This document shows, piece by piece, positions 8,279 to 17,400 of a DNA stretch of 64,000 bases. Position 1 is the stretch's first letter, and every line of letters starts with the position of its first letter. The translations under genes were made by a program, and so were the position numbers. The stretch comes from Ramlibacter algicola (GTDB lineage Bacteria > Pseudomonadota > Gammaproteobacteria > Burkholderiales > Burkholderiaceae_C): assembly GCF_016641735.1 (NCBI RefSeq), contig NZ_JAEDAO010000001.1, positions 3,038,001 through 3,102,000 of the forward strand, read 5' to 3'. Below the pieces are notes generated by a model that made no database searches, was not told where the DNA came from, and was given only the letters and a program-made list of their open reading frames with translations.

Positions 8279-8971
8279 ATGACCGCCGACGTGATCGCCA
8301 TCCCGCGCGGCAGCCTGCACGAGCAGGTGGCCCTGCGCCTGCGCCAGATGCTCGTGGAAGGCCGCATCCCGCCGGGTGCGAAGCTCAATGAGCGGCAGCT
8401 GTGCGAGGCGCTGGACTGCTCGCGCACCCCGCTGCGCGAAGCAATCAAGCGGCTGGCCGCCGAAGGCCTGGTCGAGCTGCTGCCGCACCGCGGCGCCGTC
8501 GCCGTGTCCATGGATGAGCAGTCCGTGCGCGACACCTTCGAGGTGATGGCGGGCCTGGAAGCGCTGTCCGGCGAATTGGCCGCGAAGCGCATCACGGACG
8601 AGGAGCTCGCCGAAATCCGCGCCATGCACTACGAGATGCTGGCGGCCTACACGCGGCAGGACCTGTCCGCCTACTACCGGCTCAACGCACGGATCCACCG
8701 CGCCATCAACGCGGCCGCCAAGAACCCGGTGCTCAGCGCCACCTACGACCGCATCAACGCGCGGCTGCAGGCGCTGCGCTTCCGCTCCAACCAGGACGGC
8801 GCCAAGTGGGCGGCCGCGATGCAGGAACACGAGAAGATGATCGAAGCGCTCGCGCGGCGCGACGTCGCCGCGATGCGGGAGGTGCTCGCGTCGCACCTGC
8901 AGAACAAGCTGGCCGTCGTGCTGGAGCAGCTCGAGGCCGCGCGAGCGCCCCAGCGCCAGGGGGCGCGATGA
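8279..8971 (+). CDS. GntR family transcriptional regulator, FCD domain
   Basis: A 230-residue regulator. An N-terminal winged helix (residues about 10-75; LNERQLCEALDCSRTPLREAIKRLAAEGLVEL) is followed by an all-helical FCD ligand domain (about 85-215) with the expected metal/acid-binding histidines (INRAIHRAIN-type region and QEHEKMIEAL). FadR/VanR-like relatives sense small organic acids. It starts just behind operator site 2 and overlaps the dehydrogenase gene by ATGA, so it is likely autoregulated and co-transcribed with it. The signal is unknown; a 2-hydroxy acid or glyoxylate is a guess from the neighbours. Confidence 0.93.
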   Translation: MTADVIAIPRGSLHEQVALRLRQMLVEGRIPPGAKLNERQLCEALDCSRTPLREAIKRLAAEGLVELLPHRGAVAVSMDEQSVRDTFEVMAGLEALSGELAAKRITDEELAEIRAMHYEMLAAYTRQDLSAYYRLNARIHRAINAAAKNPVLSATYDRINARLQALRFRSNQDGAKWAAAMQEHEKMIEALARRDVAAMREVLASHLQNKLAVVLEQLEAARAPQRQGAR

Positions 8972-11900
8972 ACGCGCCGCTGCCCGTGTCGGTGGCGCGC
9001 GAAGCCGCCGGCTCCGCCTACGAACGCGTCGCCGCCATCAGCAACGAGGTGGCCGGCCGCCTGGCCGAGCGCCTGGCGCGCGAGACGCAGGGCGAGGTGC
9101 TGTTCACCCCCGCCGATCGCGGCCGCTACGCCACCGACGCCTCGATCTACCAGGAGATGCCGGTCGGCGTCTTCGTGCCCCGCACCGCGGAAGACGTGCA
9201 CGCCGCCATCGACATCTGCCGCGACCTGCGCGTGCCGATCGTCCCGCGCGGCAGCGGCACCAGCCAGTGCGGGCAGACCGTCGGCGCCGGCCTCGTCATC
9301 GACCACTCCCGGCACGTGCGCAAGGTGCTGGCGGTCGATCCGCAGGCGCGCACGGCGGTGGTGGAGCCCGGCCTCGTCCTCGACCACCTGAACGCGCAGC
9401 TGAAGCAGCACGGCCTCTGGTACCCGGTCGACGTGTCCACCAGCGCGCAGGCCACGCTCGGCGGCATGGCGGGCAACAACTCCTGCGGCAGCCGCAGCAT
9501 CGCGTGGGGCAACATGGTCCACAACGTGCTGGGCATGGAAGCCTGGACGCCCGACGGCCAGCTGCATCGCTTCGGCCGCTTCGAGGAATCGACGGGCTGG
9601 GTGCGCACGATGGGCGAGCAGGTGCGAGCGATGGCCGAGGGCCTGGCGCCCGAGATCGACGCGCACTGGCCGAAGGTGCTGCGCCGCGTCGCCGGCTACA
9701 ACCTGGACGTCTTCCGCAACCAGAATCCCAAGCCGTACACGCAGGACGGATCGGTGAACCTGGCGCACCTGCTGGTGGGCAGCGAGGGCACGCTCGCCCT
9801 CACCCGCAGCCTCACGCTGCAGCTGTCGCCGCTGCCCAAGGCCAAGGTGCTGGGCGTCGTGAACTTCCCGACCTTCTACAAGGCGATGGACACGGCGCAG
9901 CACATCGTGAAGCTGGGCGATGGAACGCTGACGGCGGTCGAACTCGTGGACCGCACGATGATCGAGCTGGCGCTGCAGAACCCGGCGTTCGCGCCGGTCG
10001 TGCGCGGCGCGGTGATCGGCAAGCCCGACGCGGTGCTGCTGGTGGAGTTCTCCGGCGCCGAGAAGGCACCGCTGGTCAAGCACCTCGATCGGCTCGTCGA
10101 GCTGATGGGCGACCTGGGCCTGCCCGGTGCCGTGGTCCGCATGGAAGACGACACGGCGCAGAAGGCGCTGTGGGACGTGCGCAAGGCGGGCCTCAACATC
10201 ATGATGAGCCTCAAGGGCGACGGCAAGCCGGTGAGCTTCATCGAGGACTGCGCCGTGCCGCTGGAGCACCTGGCCGAGTACACGGACGCCCTCACGCAGG
10301 TGTTCCGCCGGCACGGCTCGCGCGGGACCTGGTACGCGCATGCGTCGGTCGGCACGCTGCACGTGCGCCCGATCCTGGACATGCGGCGCGAAGGCGCGCC
10401 GAAGATGCGCGCGATCGCGGAGGAAGCCAGCACGCTGGTGCGCCAGTACCGCGGCGCCTACAGCGGCGAGCACGGCGACGGCCTGTGCCGCGGCGAGTGG
10501 ATCCGGTGGCAGTTCGGCCCCAAGGTGACCGAAGCCTTCACGCAGATCAAGCGGCTGTTCGATCCGGACGCGCTGTTCTGCCCGCGCCGCATCGTCGACG
10601 CGCCGCGCATGGACGACACGCGGCTGATGCGCTTCCCGCCCTCGTACAAGGTCATCCCGCTGCAGCCCGCGCTCGACTGGCGTGCGTGGGACGTGCAGAA
10701 CGACCCGATGACCGAGCGCACCACCGCGCCCGGCACCGGTGGCGATCCCGCCGGTGGCTTCGCCAAGGCGGTGGAGATGTGCAACAACAACGGGCACTGC
10801 CGCAAGTTCGACGCCGGGACGATGTGCCCGAGCTACCGCGTCACGCGCGACGAGCAGCACCTGACGCGCGGGCGCGCCAACACGCTGCGGCTGGCGGTGT
10901 CGGGGCAGCTGGGGCCGGAAGGCCTGGCCCAACCCGCGGTGCGCGATGCGTTGGATCTCTGTGTGTCCTGCAAGGGCTGCAAGCGCGATTGCCCCACGGG
11001 CGTCGACATGGCCAAGATGAAGGTCGAATTCCTGCATCACTGGCATGCGAAGCATGGCCGGTCATTGAAGGACAAGCTGATCGCGGGGTTGCCGGACTAC
11101 GCGCGCAGCGCTGCGAAGTTCGCCGGCCTCCTGAACCTGCGCAACCGCATTCCGCCACTCGCCTGGCTCGGGGAGAAGCTGCTCGGCTTCTCGGCGCGGC
11201 GCAGCCTGCCCGAATGGCAGTCGCAGCATTTCTTCAACCAGCCGCACGGGACAGCGACCCGCGACGAAGTGCTCGCGGCCGCCAAGCCGGTCGTGCTGTT
11301 CGTCGACACGTTCAACGGCTTCTTCGAATCCGCGAATGCCACCGCTGCCCTGCAAGTGCTGCAAGCAGCCGGCTACACGGTGCACGTCGCCGCCAAGCAG
11401 CAGGACGACGGCAAGCACCTGTGCTGCGGGCGCACCCACCTGGCGGTCGGCGACGTGGACGCGGCTCGCACGAAGGCACGCGAAGTCGTCGCCGCCCTGT
11501 CCGACTTCGCCCGCCGCGGCATTGCGATCGTCGGCCTGGAGCCCTCGTGCCTGCTCACGCTGCGCGACGAGCACCTGTCACTGGGCCTTGGGGAGGACGC
11601 GCAGGCGATCGCGGCCAGCGCCCTCCTCCTCGAGGAATTCCTCGCGCGCGAACTCGCCGCCGGCCAACTCGATGGCCTGCAGGCCAAGCTGCGCCCCGTC
11701 GACCGGCCGATCCTCGTGCACGGCCACTGCCACCAGAAGGCGTTCGACGCCGTGTCGCCGGTGATGAAGCTGCTGCAACTGATCCCGGGTGCCAAGCCCT
11801 CGCTGATCGAAAGCAGCTGCTGCGGCATGGCCGGCGCGTTCGGCTACGAGGCGTCGCACCACGACGTGTCGATGGCAATGGCCGAACTGAGCCTGCTGCC

Positions 11901-12030
11901 CGCCGTGCGCCAGTCCCCTGACGCCATCGTCGTGGCCGACGGCACCAGCTGCCGCCACCAGATCCACGACGGCGCCCAGCGCGAAGCGGTGCACGCGGCG
12001 GTGTTGCTGGCGCGGCAGCTGGCGCGCTGA
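8968..12030 (+). CDS. FAD- and [4Fe-4S]-containing dehydrogenase, YdiJ/D-2-hydroxyacid type
   Basis: The protein has 1,020 residues, close to the length of E. coli YdiJ, which oxidises D-2-hydroxyglutarate. An FAD-binding PCMH domain (about 50-280; VPRGSGTSQCGQTVG, LGGMAGNNSCGSRS) is followed by a FAD-oxidase C domain (HGDGLCRGEWIRW). Two ferredoxin-like motifs then appear, near residue 607 (CNNNGHCRK) and residue 665 (CVSCKGCKRDCPTG), and finally two CCG-type domains (HLCCGRTH and SSCCGMAGAFGYE). It would pass electrons from a D-2-hydroxy acid to the respiratory chain. The ATG at 8968 overlaps the GntR stop. The exact substrate (2-hydroxyglutarate, lactate or glycolate) is not settled by sequence; the divergent glyoxylate aminotransferase makes a glycolate-like acid possible. 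Confidence 0.9.
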   Translation: MNAPLPVSVAREAAGSAYERVAAISNEVAGRLAERLARETQGEVLFTPADRGRYATDASIYQEMPVGVFVPRTAEDVHAAIDICRDLRVPIVPRGSGTSQCGQTVGAGLVIDHSRHVRKVLAVDPQARTAVVEPGLVLDHLNAQLKQHGLWYPVDVSTSAQATLGGMAGNNSCGSRSIAWGNMVHNVLGMEAWTPDGQLHRFGRFEESTGWVRTMGEQVRAMAEGLAPEIDAHWPKVLRRVAGYNLDVFRNQNPKPYTQDGSVNLAHLLVGSEGTLALTRSLTLQLSPLPKAKVLGVVNFPTFYKAMDTAQHIVKLGDGTLTAVELVDRTMIELALQNPAFAPVVRGAVIGKPDAVLLVEFSGAEKAPLVKHLDRLVELMGDLGLPGAVVRMEDDTAQKALWDVRKAGLNIMMSLKGDGKPVSFIEDCAVPLEHLAEYTDALTQVFRRHGSRGTWYAHASVGTLHVRPILDMRREGAPKMRAIAEEASTLVRQYRGAYSGEHGDGLCRGEWIRWQFGPKVTEAFTQIKRLFDPDALFCPRRIVDAPRMDDTRLMRFPPSYKVIPLQPALDWRAWDVQNDPMTERTTAPGTGGDPAGGFAKAVEMCNNNGHCRKFDAGTMCPSYRVTRDEQHLTRGRANTLRLAVSGQLGPEGLAQPAVRDALDLCVSCKGCKRDCPTGVDMAKMKVEFLHHWHAKHGRSLKDKLIAGLPDYARSAAKFAGLLNLRNRIPPLAWLGEKLLGFSARRSLPEWQSQHFFNQPHGTATRDEVLAAAKPVVLFVDTFNGFFESANATAALQVLQAAGYTVHVAAKQQDDGKHLCCGRTHLAVGDVDAARTKAREVVAALSDFARRGIAIVGLEPSCLLTLRDEHLSLGLGEDAQAIAASALLLEEFLARELAAGQLDGLQAKLRPVDRPILVHGHCHQKAFDAVSPVMKLLQLIPGAKPSLIESSCCGMAGAFGYEASHHDVSMAMAELSLLPAVRQSPDAIVVADGTSCRHQIHDGAQREAVHAAVLLARQLAR

Positions 12031-12046
12031 ACCCAGAGCGGCGAAT

Positions 12047-12072
12047 GTCATTGCGGGCTCGACCCGCAATCC
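12047..12072. repeat. REP-like hairpin, GTCATTGCGGGC type
   Basis: GTCATTGCGGGCTCGACCC followed by GCAATCC forms a short stem with a TCGA loop. Equivalent copies lie in inverted orientation at 35006-35031 and 57545-57570. Confidence 0.8.
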
Positions 12073-12287
12073 GTGCCTGCCAGTGCAACATCGGTCGCCC
12101 AAGCTGCTCTTTGGACCCGCGCCGAGTGCGAAGCGGAAGGAGAGCGCCAGTGGCGCCCTGCCGGAAGAAGCCGCGGGCGAAGCGCGATCCGGTGAGCGTG
12201 TCAGGCGGTGCCCGCAGGTCCGATTTTCGATGGTCGAGTGATGCGCGCGGGCGCGGGGCCTGGGCGCGAGTTCAGAGGCGCTCGCGA

Positions 12288-12416
12288 CAGCGAGAAGCCG
12301 CGCAACGGAGAGACGGAGCATGAGGACCCGGCAGGCACCGCCTGATGCGCTCGCCGGCTCGCGCGAGCCGCACCGGTGCCAGCACGAGCATGGATTCCGG
12401 TTTTCGCCGGAATGAC
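12288..12416. repeat. 129-base dispersed repeat, copy A, ending in a REP-like hairpin
   Basis: It aligns without gaps to 40862-40990, with about eight mismatches counted by eye. Both begin with CAGCGAGA, share CGCAACGGAGAGACGGAGCA, and end with a REP-like hairpin (ATGGATTCCGG ... CCGGAATGAC). Not coding as far as I can tell. Confidence 0.85.
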
Positions 12417-12465
12417 ACCGTGGAAGTGCCCTTGCGACTGCTCCCAACGTCCCCATCTGCCACCG

Positions 12466-13446
12466 ATGGCCACGCTCTCCGTCCTCGACCTTGCACCGAT
12501 CACCCAGGGCGGCGACGCCGCCCAATCGTTTCGCCACACCGTGGAGCTGGCGCAGCACGCGGAGGCGCTCGGCTACCGGCGCTACTGGCTGGCCGAGCAC
12601 CACGGCATGCCGGGCATCGCCAGCGCGGCGACGGCGGTGCTGATCGGGCACGTGGCCCAGCAGACGCGCACGATCCGCGTCGGCGCCGGCGGGATCATGC
12701 TGCCCAACCACTCGCCGCTGGTGATCGCCGAGCAGTTCGGCACGCTCGAGGCGCTCTATCCGGGTCGCATCGACCTGGGCCTGGGCCGCGCACCGGGATC
12801 GGACCAAGCGACGGCCCGCGCCTTGCGCCGCCGCCTCGACACCGACCCCGACCAGTTCCCGCACGACGTGGTGGAACTGCTGGACTTCCTCTCCGACGAG
12901 CCGCGGCAAGTGATCCGTGCCGTGCCCGGACGCGGTGCCAAGGTGCCGGTGTGGATCCTCGGCTCGAGCCTGTTCGGCGCCCAGCTCGCCGCGATGCTGG
13001 GCCTCCCGTACGCCTTCGCTTCGCACTTCGCCCCTGCGCAACTGATGGACGCGCTGGAGGTGTACCGCTCCACCTTCAAGCCTTCCCAGTTCCTGGACAA
13101 GCCGCACGTGATGCTGGGCTTCAACGTCTTCGCCGCCGACACCGACGCCGAGGCGCAGTTGCTGGCGACCTCCATGCAGCAGGCGTTCGTCAACCTGCGC
13201 ACCGGCCGGCCGACGCCGCTCCCGCCGCCGTTGCCCGGCTACGCGAACCACCTCGCGCCGGCCGAGAAGGCGATGCTGGACAGCGTCCTCGCGTGCACGG
13301 CGACCGGTTCCGCGGACACGGTGCGGCGCGGCCTGCGCGAGTTCATCGAGCGCACGCAAGCCGACGAGGTGATGGTGACCTCGCAGATCTTCGACCACGC
13401 CGCGCGCCTGCGCTCCTACGAAATCCTGGCGGGCCTGCTCGGCTGA
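12466..13446 (+). CDS. LLM class flavin-dependent oxidoreductase
   Basis: A 326-residue bacterial-luciferase-like (F420/FMN) barrel protein. The N-terminal [18 protein letters not shown], the segment [20 protein letters not shown] and [23 protein letters not shown] with [10 protein letters not shown] are the standard signature of the single-component LLM subgroup often annotated MsnO8-like. It probably uses FMNH2 to oxidise a small substrate in the cytoplasm. The ATG at 12466 is chosen because the motif begins there; upstream codons fall in the repeat. It is followed after 22 bases by an acetyltransferase gene. Substrate unknown. Confidence 0.9.
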   Translation: MATLSVLDLAPITQGGDAAQSFRHTVELAQHAEALGYRRYWLAEHHGMPGIASAATAVLIGHVAQQTRTIRVGAGGIMLPNHSPLVIAEQFGTLEALYPGRIDLGLGRAPGSDQATARALRRRLDTDPDQFPHDVVELLDFLSDEPRQVIRAVPGRGAKVPVWILGSSLFGAQLAAMLGLPYAFASHFAPAQLMDALEVYRSTFKPSQFLDKPHVMLGFNVFAADTDAEAQLLATSMQQAFVNLRTGRPTPLPPPLPGYANHLAPAEKAMLDSVLACTATGSADTVRRGLREFIERTQADEVMVTSQIFDHAARLRSYEILAGLLG

Positions 13447-13468
13447 GGCGGCGGGGCACAATGCCCGC

Positions 13469-13918
13469 ATGTCGCTCGTCATCCGCTCGCTGCTGCCCAA
13501 CGACGAATCCACGTGGCGCCGCCTGTGGCGCGACTACTGCGATTTCTACGAGGCGAAGGTGCCCGACGCTGTGACGCAGCGCACGTGGAAGCGCATCCTC
13601 GATCCGGATTCGGCGGTGATGTGCATCGTCGCGGAGCTGGACGGCATGGTGGTGGGCTTCGCGCACTGCGTGGTGCACGAGAACACCTGGGAGACGCAGC
13701 CTGTGTGCTACCTCGAAGACCTGTTCGTCGACGCGCAAGCGCGGGGACGTGGCGTCGGCCGCGCCCTGCTCGAGTGGCTGCGCAATGCGATGCGTGCGGA
13801 AGGCTGGGCCCGCCTGTACTGGATGACCCGCCGCGACAACGCGCCGGCACGGGCCCTGTACGACAGCTTCACGCAAGCCGACGACTTCGTGCGCTACGTG
13901 GTGCGGGCCGCGTCCTGA
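13469..13918 (+). CDS. GNAT family N-acetyltransferase
   Basis: The 149-residue protein has the GNAT fold. VGFAHCVVHENTWE is strand 4 of the core, and YLEDLFVDAQARGRGVGRALLEWL is the acetyl-CoA-binding motif A with the R/Q-x-x-G-x-G/A form (ARGRGVGRAL). YWMTRRDNAPARALYDSF is motif B. It would acetylate an amine on a small molecule or protein; the substrate is not evident. It lies 22 bases after the LLM oxidoreductase and may share its transcript. Confidence 0.92.
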   Translation: MSLVIRSLLPNDESTWRRLWRDYCDFYEAKVPDAVTQRTWKRILDPDSAVMCIVAELDGMVVGFAHCVVHENTWETQPVCYLEDLFVDAQARGRGVGRALLEWLRNAMRAEGWARLYWMTRRDNAPARALYDSFTQADDFVRYVVRAAS

Positions 13919-14031
13919 ACGGCCGCGCTGGCGACACGGCAGCGCACCACAACAATTTCTTGCACTGTCGGGTTCATGGCTGAGTTGCCGACTGCCTAGA
14001 CTGCCTCTCCCCGCAGGACCGAGGAGACGAC

Positions 14032-14367
14032 ATGGCCCGCAACGGAAGCCGCAAGACCACCTCGCGCGTCGAACGCGACCGCCCCACCGCCCGCACGACC
14101 CGCCAGGACCAGCCCCTGGCCGCGCTCACCCGCGCGGCGGACACCATGGTGCGTGCCGGCAGCGACGTGCAGCAGCACATCGCGCAGAGCACCGGCCTGC
14201 TGCAACAGGAGGCCGCGCGCAAGCTGCGCCTGGCGACCAACCCCGGTGAGTTCTTCGCCGTCCAGGCGGCTTTCATGCTGGCCGGCTGGCAGCAGTCCGT
14301 CGAGTGCTCGTCCATCGTCGCGCAGGCCTGGCGCGACGCCATGGGAACCCGCCCCTCCACGCAGTGA
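14032..14367 (+). CDS. Phasin-like small protein
   Basis: A 111-residue basic protein with a disordered, Arg/Thr-rich N-terminus (about 1-35) and an amphipathic helical rest. The segment KLRLATNPGEFFAVQAAFMLAGWQQSVECSS resembles the core of polyhydroxyalkanoate granule phasins, in which a 'P-x-E-x-x-x-x-Q' turn separates two helices. It may coat PHA granules or be a general helical scaffold protein. It has its own GAGGAGAC ribosome site 7 bases before ATG and no operon partner. The family call is moderate because the domain is short. Confidence 0.55.
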   Translation: MARNGSRKTTSRVERDRPTARTTRQDQPLAALTRAADTMVRAGSDVQQHIAQSTGLLQQEAARKLRLATNPGEFFAVQAAFMLAGWQQSVECSSIVAQAWRDAMGTRPSTQ

Positions 14368-14487
14368 AGCTCCGGCGCCGGCCGGCTCATCCTTAGCGGC
14401 GCCGCGAGCGCGCTGCACGTTTGATTTGCCGCCCGCGCCGAGGCTCAATAGCTGTTCCACGCGGCGGTTGCCACCACCCTTCCAGCC

Positions 14488-17400
14488 ATGAGCGAGTCCC
14501 TCCGAGCCGAGCCCGTGACACCCGTGCGCCCCGTCGCGCCGCCCGCGTCGCTGCTCGCCGGCCCGACGGCCCGCGCCGAGGCGATCGCCGCCAGCGACAT
14601 GGCGGCGGCGATCTCCGGCTTCGACTGGGCATCGACTCCGCTCGGCGCGGCCGAAACCTGGCCGCAGAGCCTGAAGAGCGCCGTGCGCCTGGTGATCGGC
14701 TCGCGGTACCCGATGTTCATCTGGTGGGGGCCGGAGCTGGTCGCGATCTACAACGACGCCTACATCGACGCGCTCGGTCCGCGGCATCCCTGGGCGCTCG
14801 GCCGGCCCGCGCGCGAGACCTGGGCCGAAATCTGGGACGTGGTCGGCCCGCAGGCGGAAGCCGTCCTGCGGCGCGGCGCGTCCACCTGGAACGACCGCGT
14901 GCTGCTCGTGATGCAGCGCAAGGGCTACGCCGAGGAAACCTACTTCACCTTCTCGTACAGCCCCTGCTTCGACGACGACGGCGAGGTCGGCGGCGTGTTC
15001 TGCACCTGCACCGACGACACGCAGCGCGTGCTCGGCGAGCGCCGCCTGAAGAGCCTGGGGGCGGTCTCGGCGGCCGTGCTCGACTCGCGCAATCCCGTGC
15101 ATGCCTGCGAATCCGCGGCGGCCGCGCTGGCGGGCAACGCGCACGACCTGCCCTTCGTGCTGTTCTACCTGCAAGAAGGCGGCGCGGTGCGCCTCGTCGC
15201 CAGCACCGGCGCCGTGGCCGGCTCGGCGCTCGCGCCGCAGCTGCAGGCGCTCGACGCCGACGGCCCGTGGCCGTTCCTGGACGTCGCCGCGTCGCGGCAG
15301 CCCCAGCACGTCGACCGCATCGATCGCGTCGCCCTGGTCGACGCCGGCCCTTGGCCCGAGCCGGTGCTCGATGCGATGGTGGTGCCGCTGCCCGCCCCGG
15401 ACGCGGCGGGGCCCGGCGGCTTCCTCGTCTTCGGGCTCAACCCGCGCCGTCCGGTCGACCCCGAGTACGGCGACTACCTCGCGCTCGTGGCACAGCGCGT
15501 GGGCAGTGCGATCGCGGACGCGCGCGCGTTGCAGCAGGAGCAGCAGCGCGCCGCGTCGCTCGCCGAGCTCGACCGCGCCAAGACCACCTTCTTCTCCAAC
15601 GTCAGCCACGAGCTGCGCACGCCGCTCACGTTGATGCTGGGACCGCTGGCCGACCTGCTGGCAGCGGGCCCGGCCGACGGCGAGACGCGCCGCGCGCTGG
15701 AACTCGCGCAGCGCAACGGCCGCCGGCTCCAGCGCATGGTCGAAACGCTGCTGGATTTCTCGCGCATCGAAGCCGGCCGCATGGAAGCGCAGTTCCAGCC
15801 GATCGACTTCGCCCGCGCGGTCGCCGAACTGGCGAGCTTCTTCGATTCGGCCGCGCGGCGCGGCGGGCTCGAGCTGCAGGTCGACTGCCCGCCGCTGCCC
15901 CGGCCCGTGTACGTGGACCGCGCCATGCTGGAGAAGATCGTCTTCAACCTGCTGGCCAACGCCATCAAGTACACGCCCGCCGGCAGCGTGCGCGTGCGGG
16001 TGCGTGACACCGGCGGCGGCGCACGGCTGGAGGTCACCGACACCGGCCTTGGCATCCCGCAAGCCGCCCTGCCGCATGTCTTCGAGCGCTTCTACCGCGT
16101 CGAAGGCGCGCAGGGCCGCAGCATCGAGGGCTCGGGCATCGGGCTCGCGCTGGTCGCCGAACTCGCCCGCATCCACCACGCCGCGCCCGAAGTGCAAAGC
16201 TGGCTGGGCGCCGGCAGCACCTTCAGCCTCGAACTGCCCTACGGCCATGCGCACCTGCCGCACGAGCAGGTCGACCACAGCCCCGCGGCCGCGCAGCTGT
16301 CGCCGCCCAGTGGCTGGCTTGACGACGTGGAGGCCTGGTTCGGCAGCGATGCGTCGTCGACCCACGCGCTCGCGGTGGAGGAACCATCGGTGCCGCTCGA
16401 CGCGCGGCCCGGCATCCGGCAGCGTGCCGACGTCCTGCTGGTCGATGACAACGCCGACATGCGCGGCTACCTGCAGCGGCTGCTGGGACGCGAGCACGAC
16501 GTGCGCACGGCTTCGGACGGCTGGCAGGCGCTGCAGCGCATCGCCGAGCACGTGCCCGACCTGGTGATCACCGACGTGATGATGGCCCGCATGGACGGCC
16601 TGCAGCTGCTGCGGCGCCTGCGTACGGACGCGTCCACGTCCACCCTGCCCGTGATCATGCTGTCGGCCAATGCGGGCGACGAGGCACGGCTGGAGGCGCT
16701 GGACACCGGCGCCGATGATTTCCTGGTCAAGCCGTTCCAGGCCCGCGAGCTGCTCGCGCGCGTGTCGGGCCTGCTGCGCCTGTCGCAGGTGCGCAGCGAA
16801 GCGATGCAGCGCGAGCAGCAACTGCGCGGGGAAGTGCAGCAGGTGCTCGAGAGCATCGGCGAGGGCTTCATCGCGGTGGACGCCGACTGGCGCATGACGT
16901 ACGTGAACGCGGCGGCGGAGGCGATCTACGACCGCTCGCGCGACATGTTGCTCGGCCGCCCGCTGTGGGAGCTGTTCCCGGAGCTGCTCGGCTCGCCCTT
17001 CGAGCAGCCGTTCCGCCGCGCGATGGCGCAGCGCGAGCCGCAGAAGGTCGACGGTCCCTACCACTCGCTGGCCGGCTGGTTCGAGTGCAGCGTGTACCCG
17101 GTGGCTTCCGGTGGCCTGTCGTTCTACTTCCGCGACGTCCTGCAAAGCCGCCTGATGGAGCAGTCGCTGCGCCGTGGCGAGGAGCGCCAGCGCTTCCTGT
17201 CCGAGCTGGGCCAGCTGCTGCAGCAGCTGGAAGATCCCGGGGAGGTGCTGACCGCCGCCGTGGGCGCGCTCGGCGAGCACCTGCGCGCCGACCGCTGCAT
17301 CTGGGCGCTGGTCGACGAGGGCCAGGACAGCGTCACGCTGCACGGCGAGTTCCACGCCGACGGCATCACGCCGGCGCGGCTGTCGCGCATGCGGCTGCGG

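Larger units (their letters stand above)
12031..12465. other. 435-base intergenic region with REP-like and long repeat sequences
   Basis: No gene is supported here. The region begins with a REP-like hairpin at 12047-12072, contains about 215 bases with no recognisable feature, and ends with the 129-base repeat at 12288-12416. Short open frames across it are arginine-rich and look non-coding. Confidence 0.7.

Noticed and set aside
8743..11055. A 770-codon minus-strand frame
   Set aside because: Antisense to the GntR and YdiJ-type genes, low-complexity His/Arg/Ala composition and no motif.
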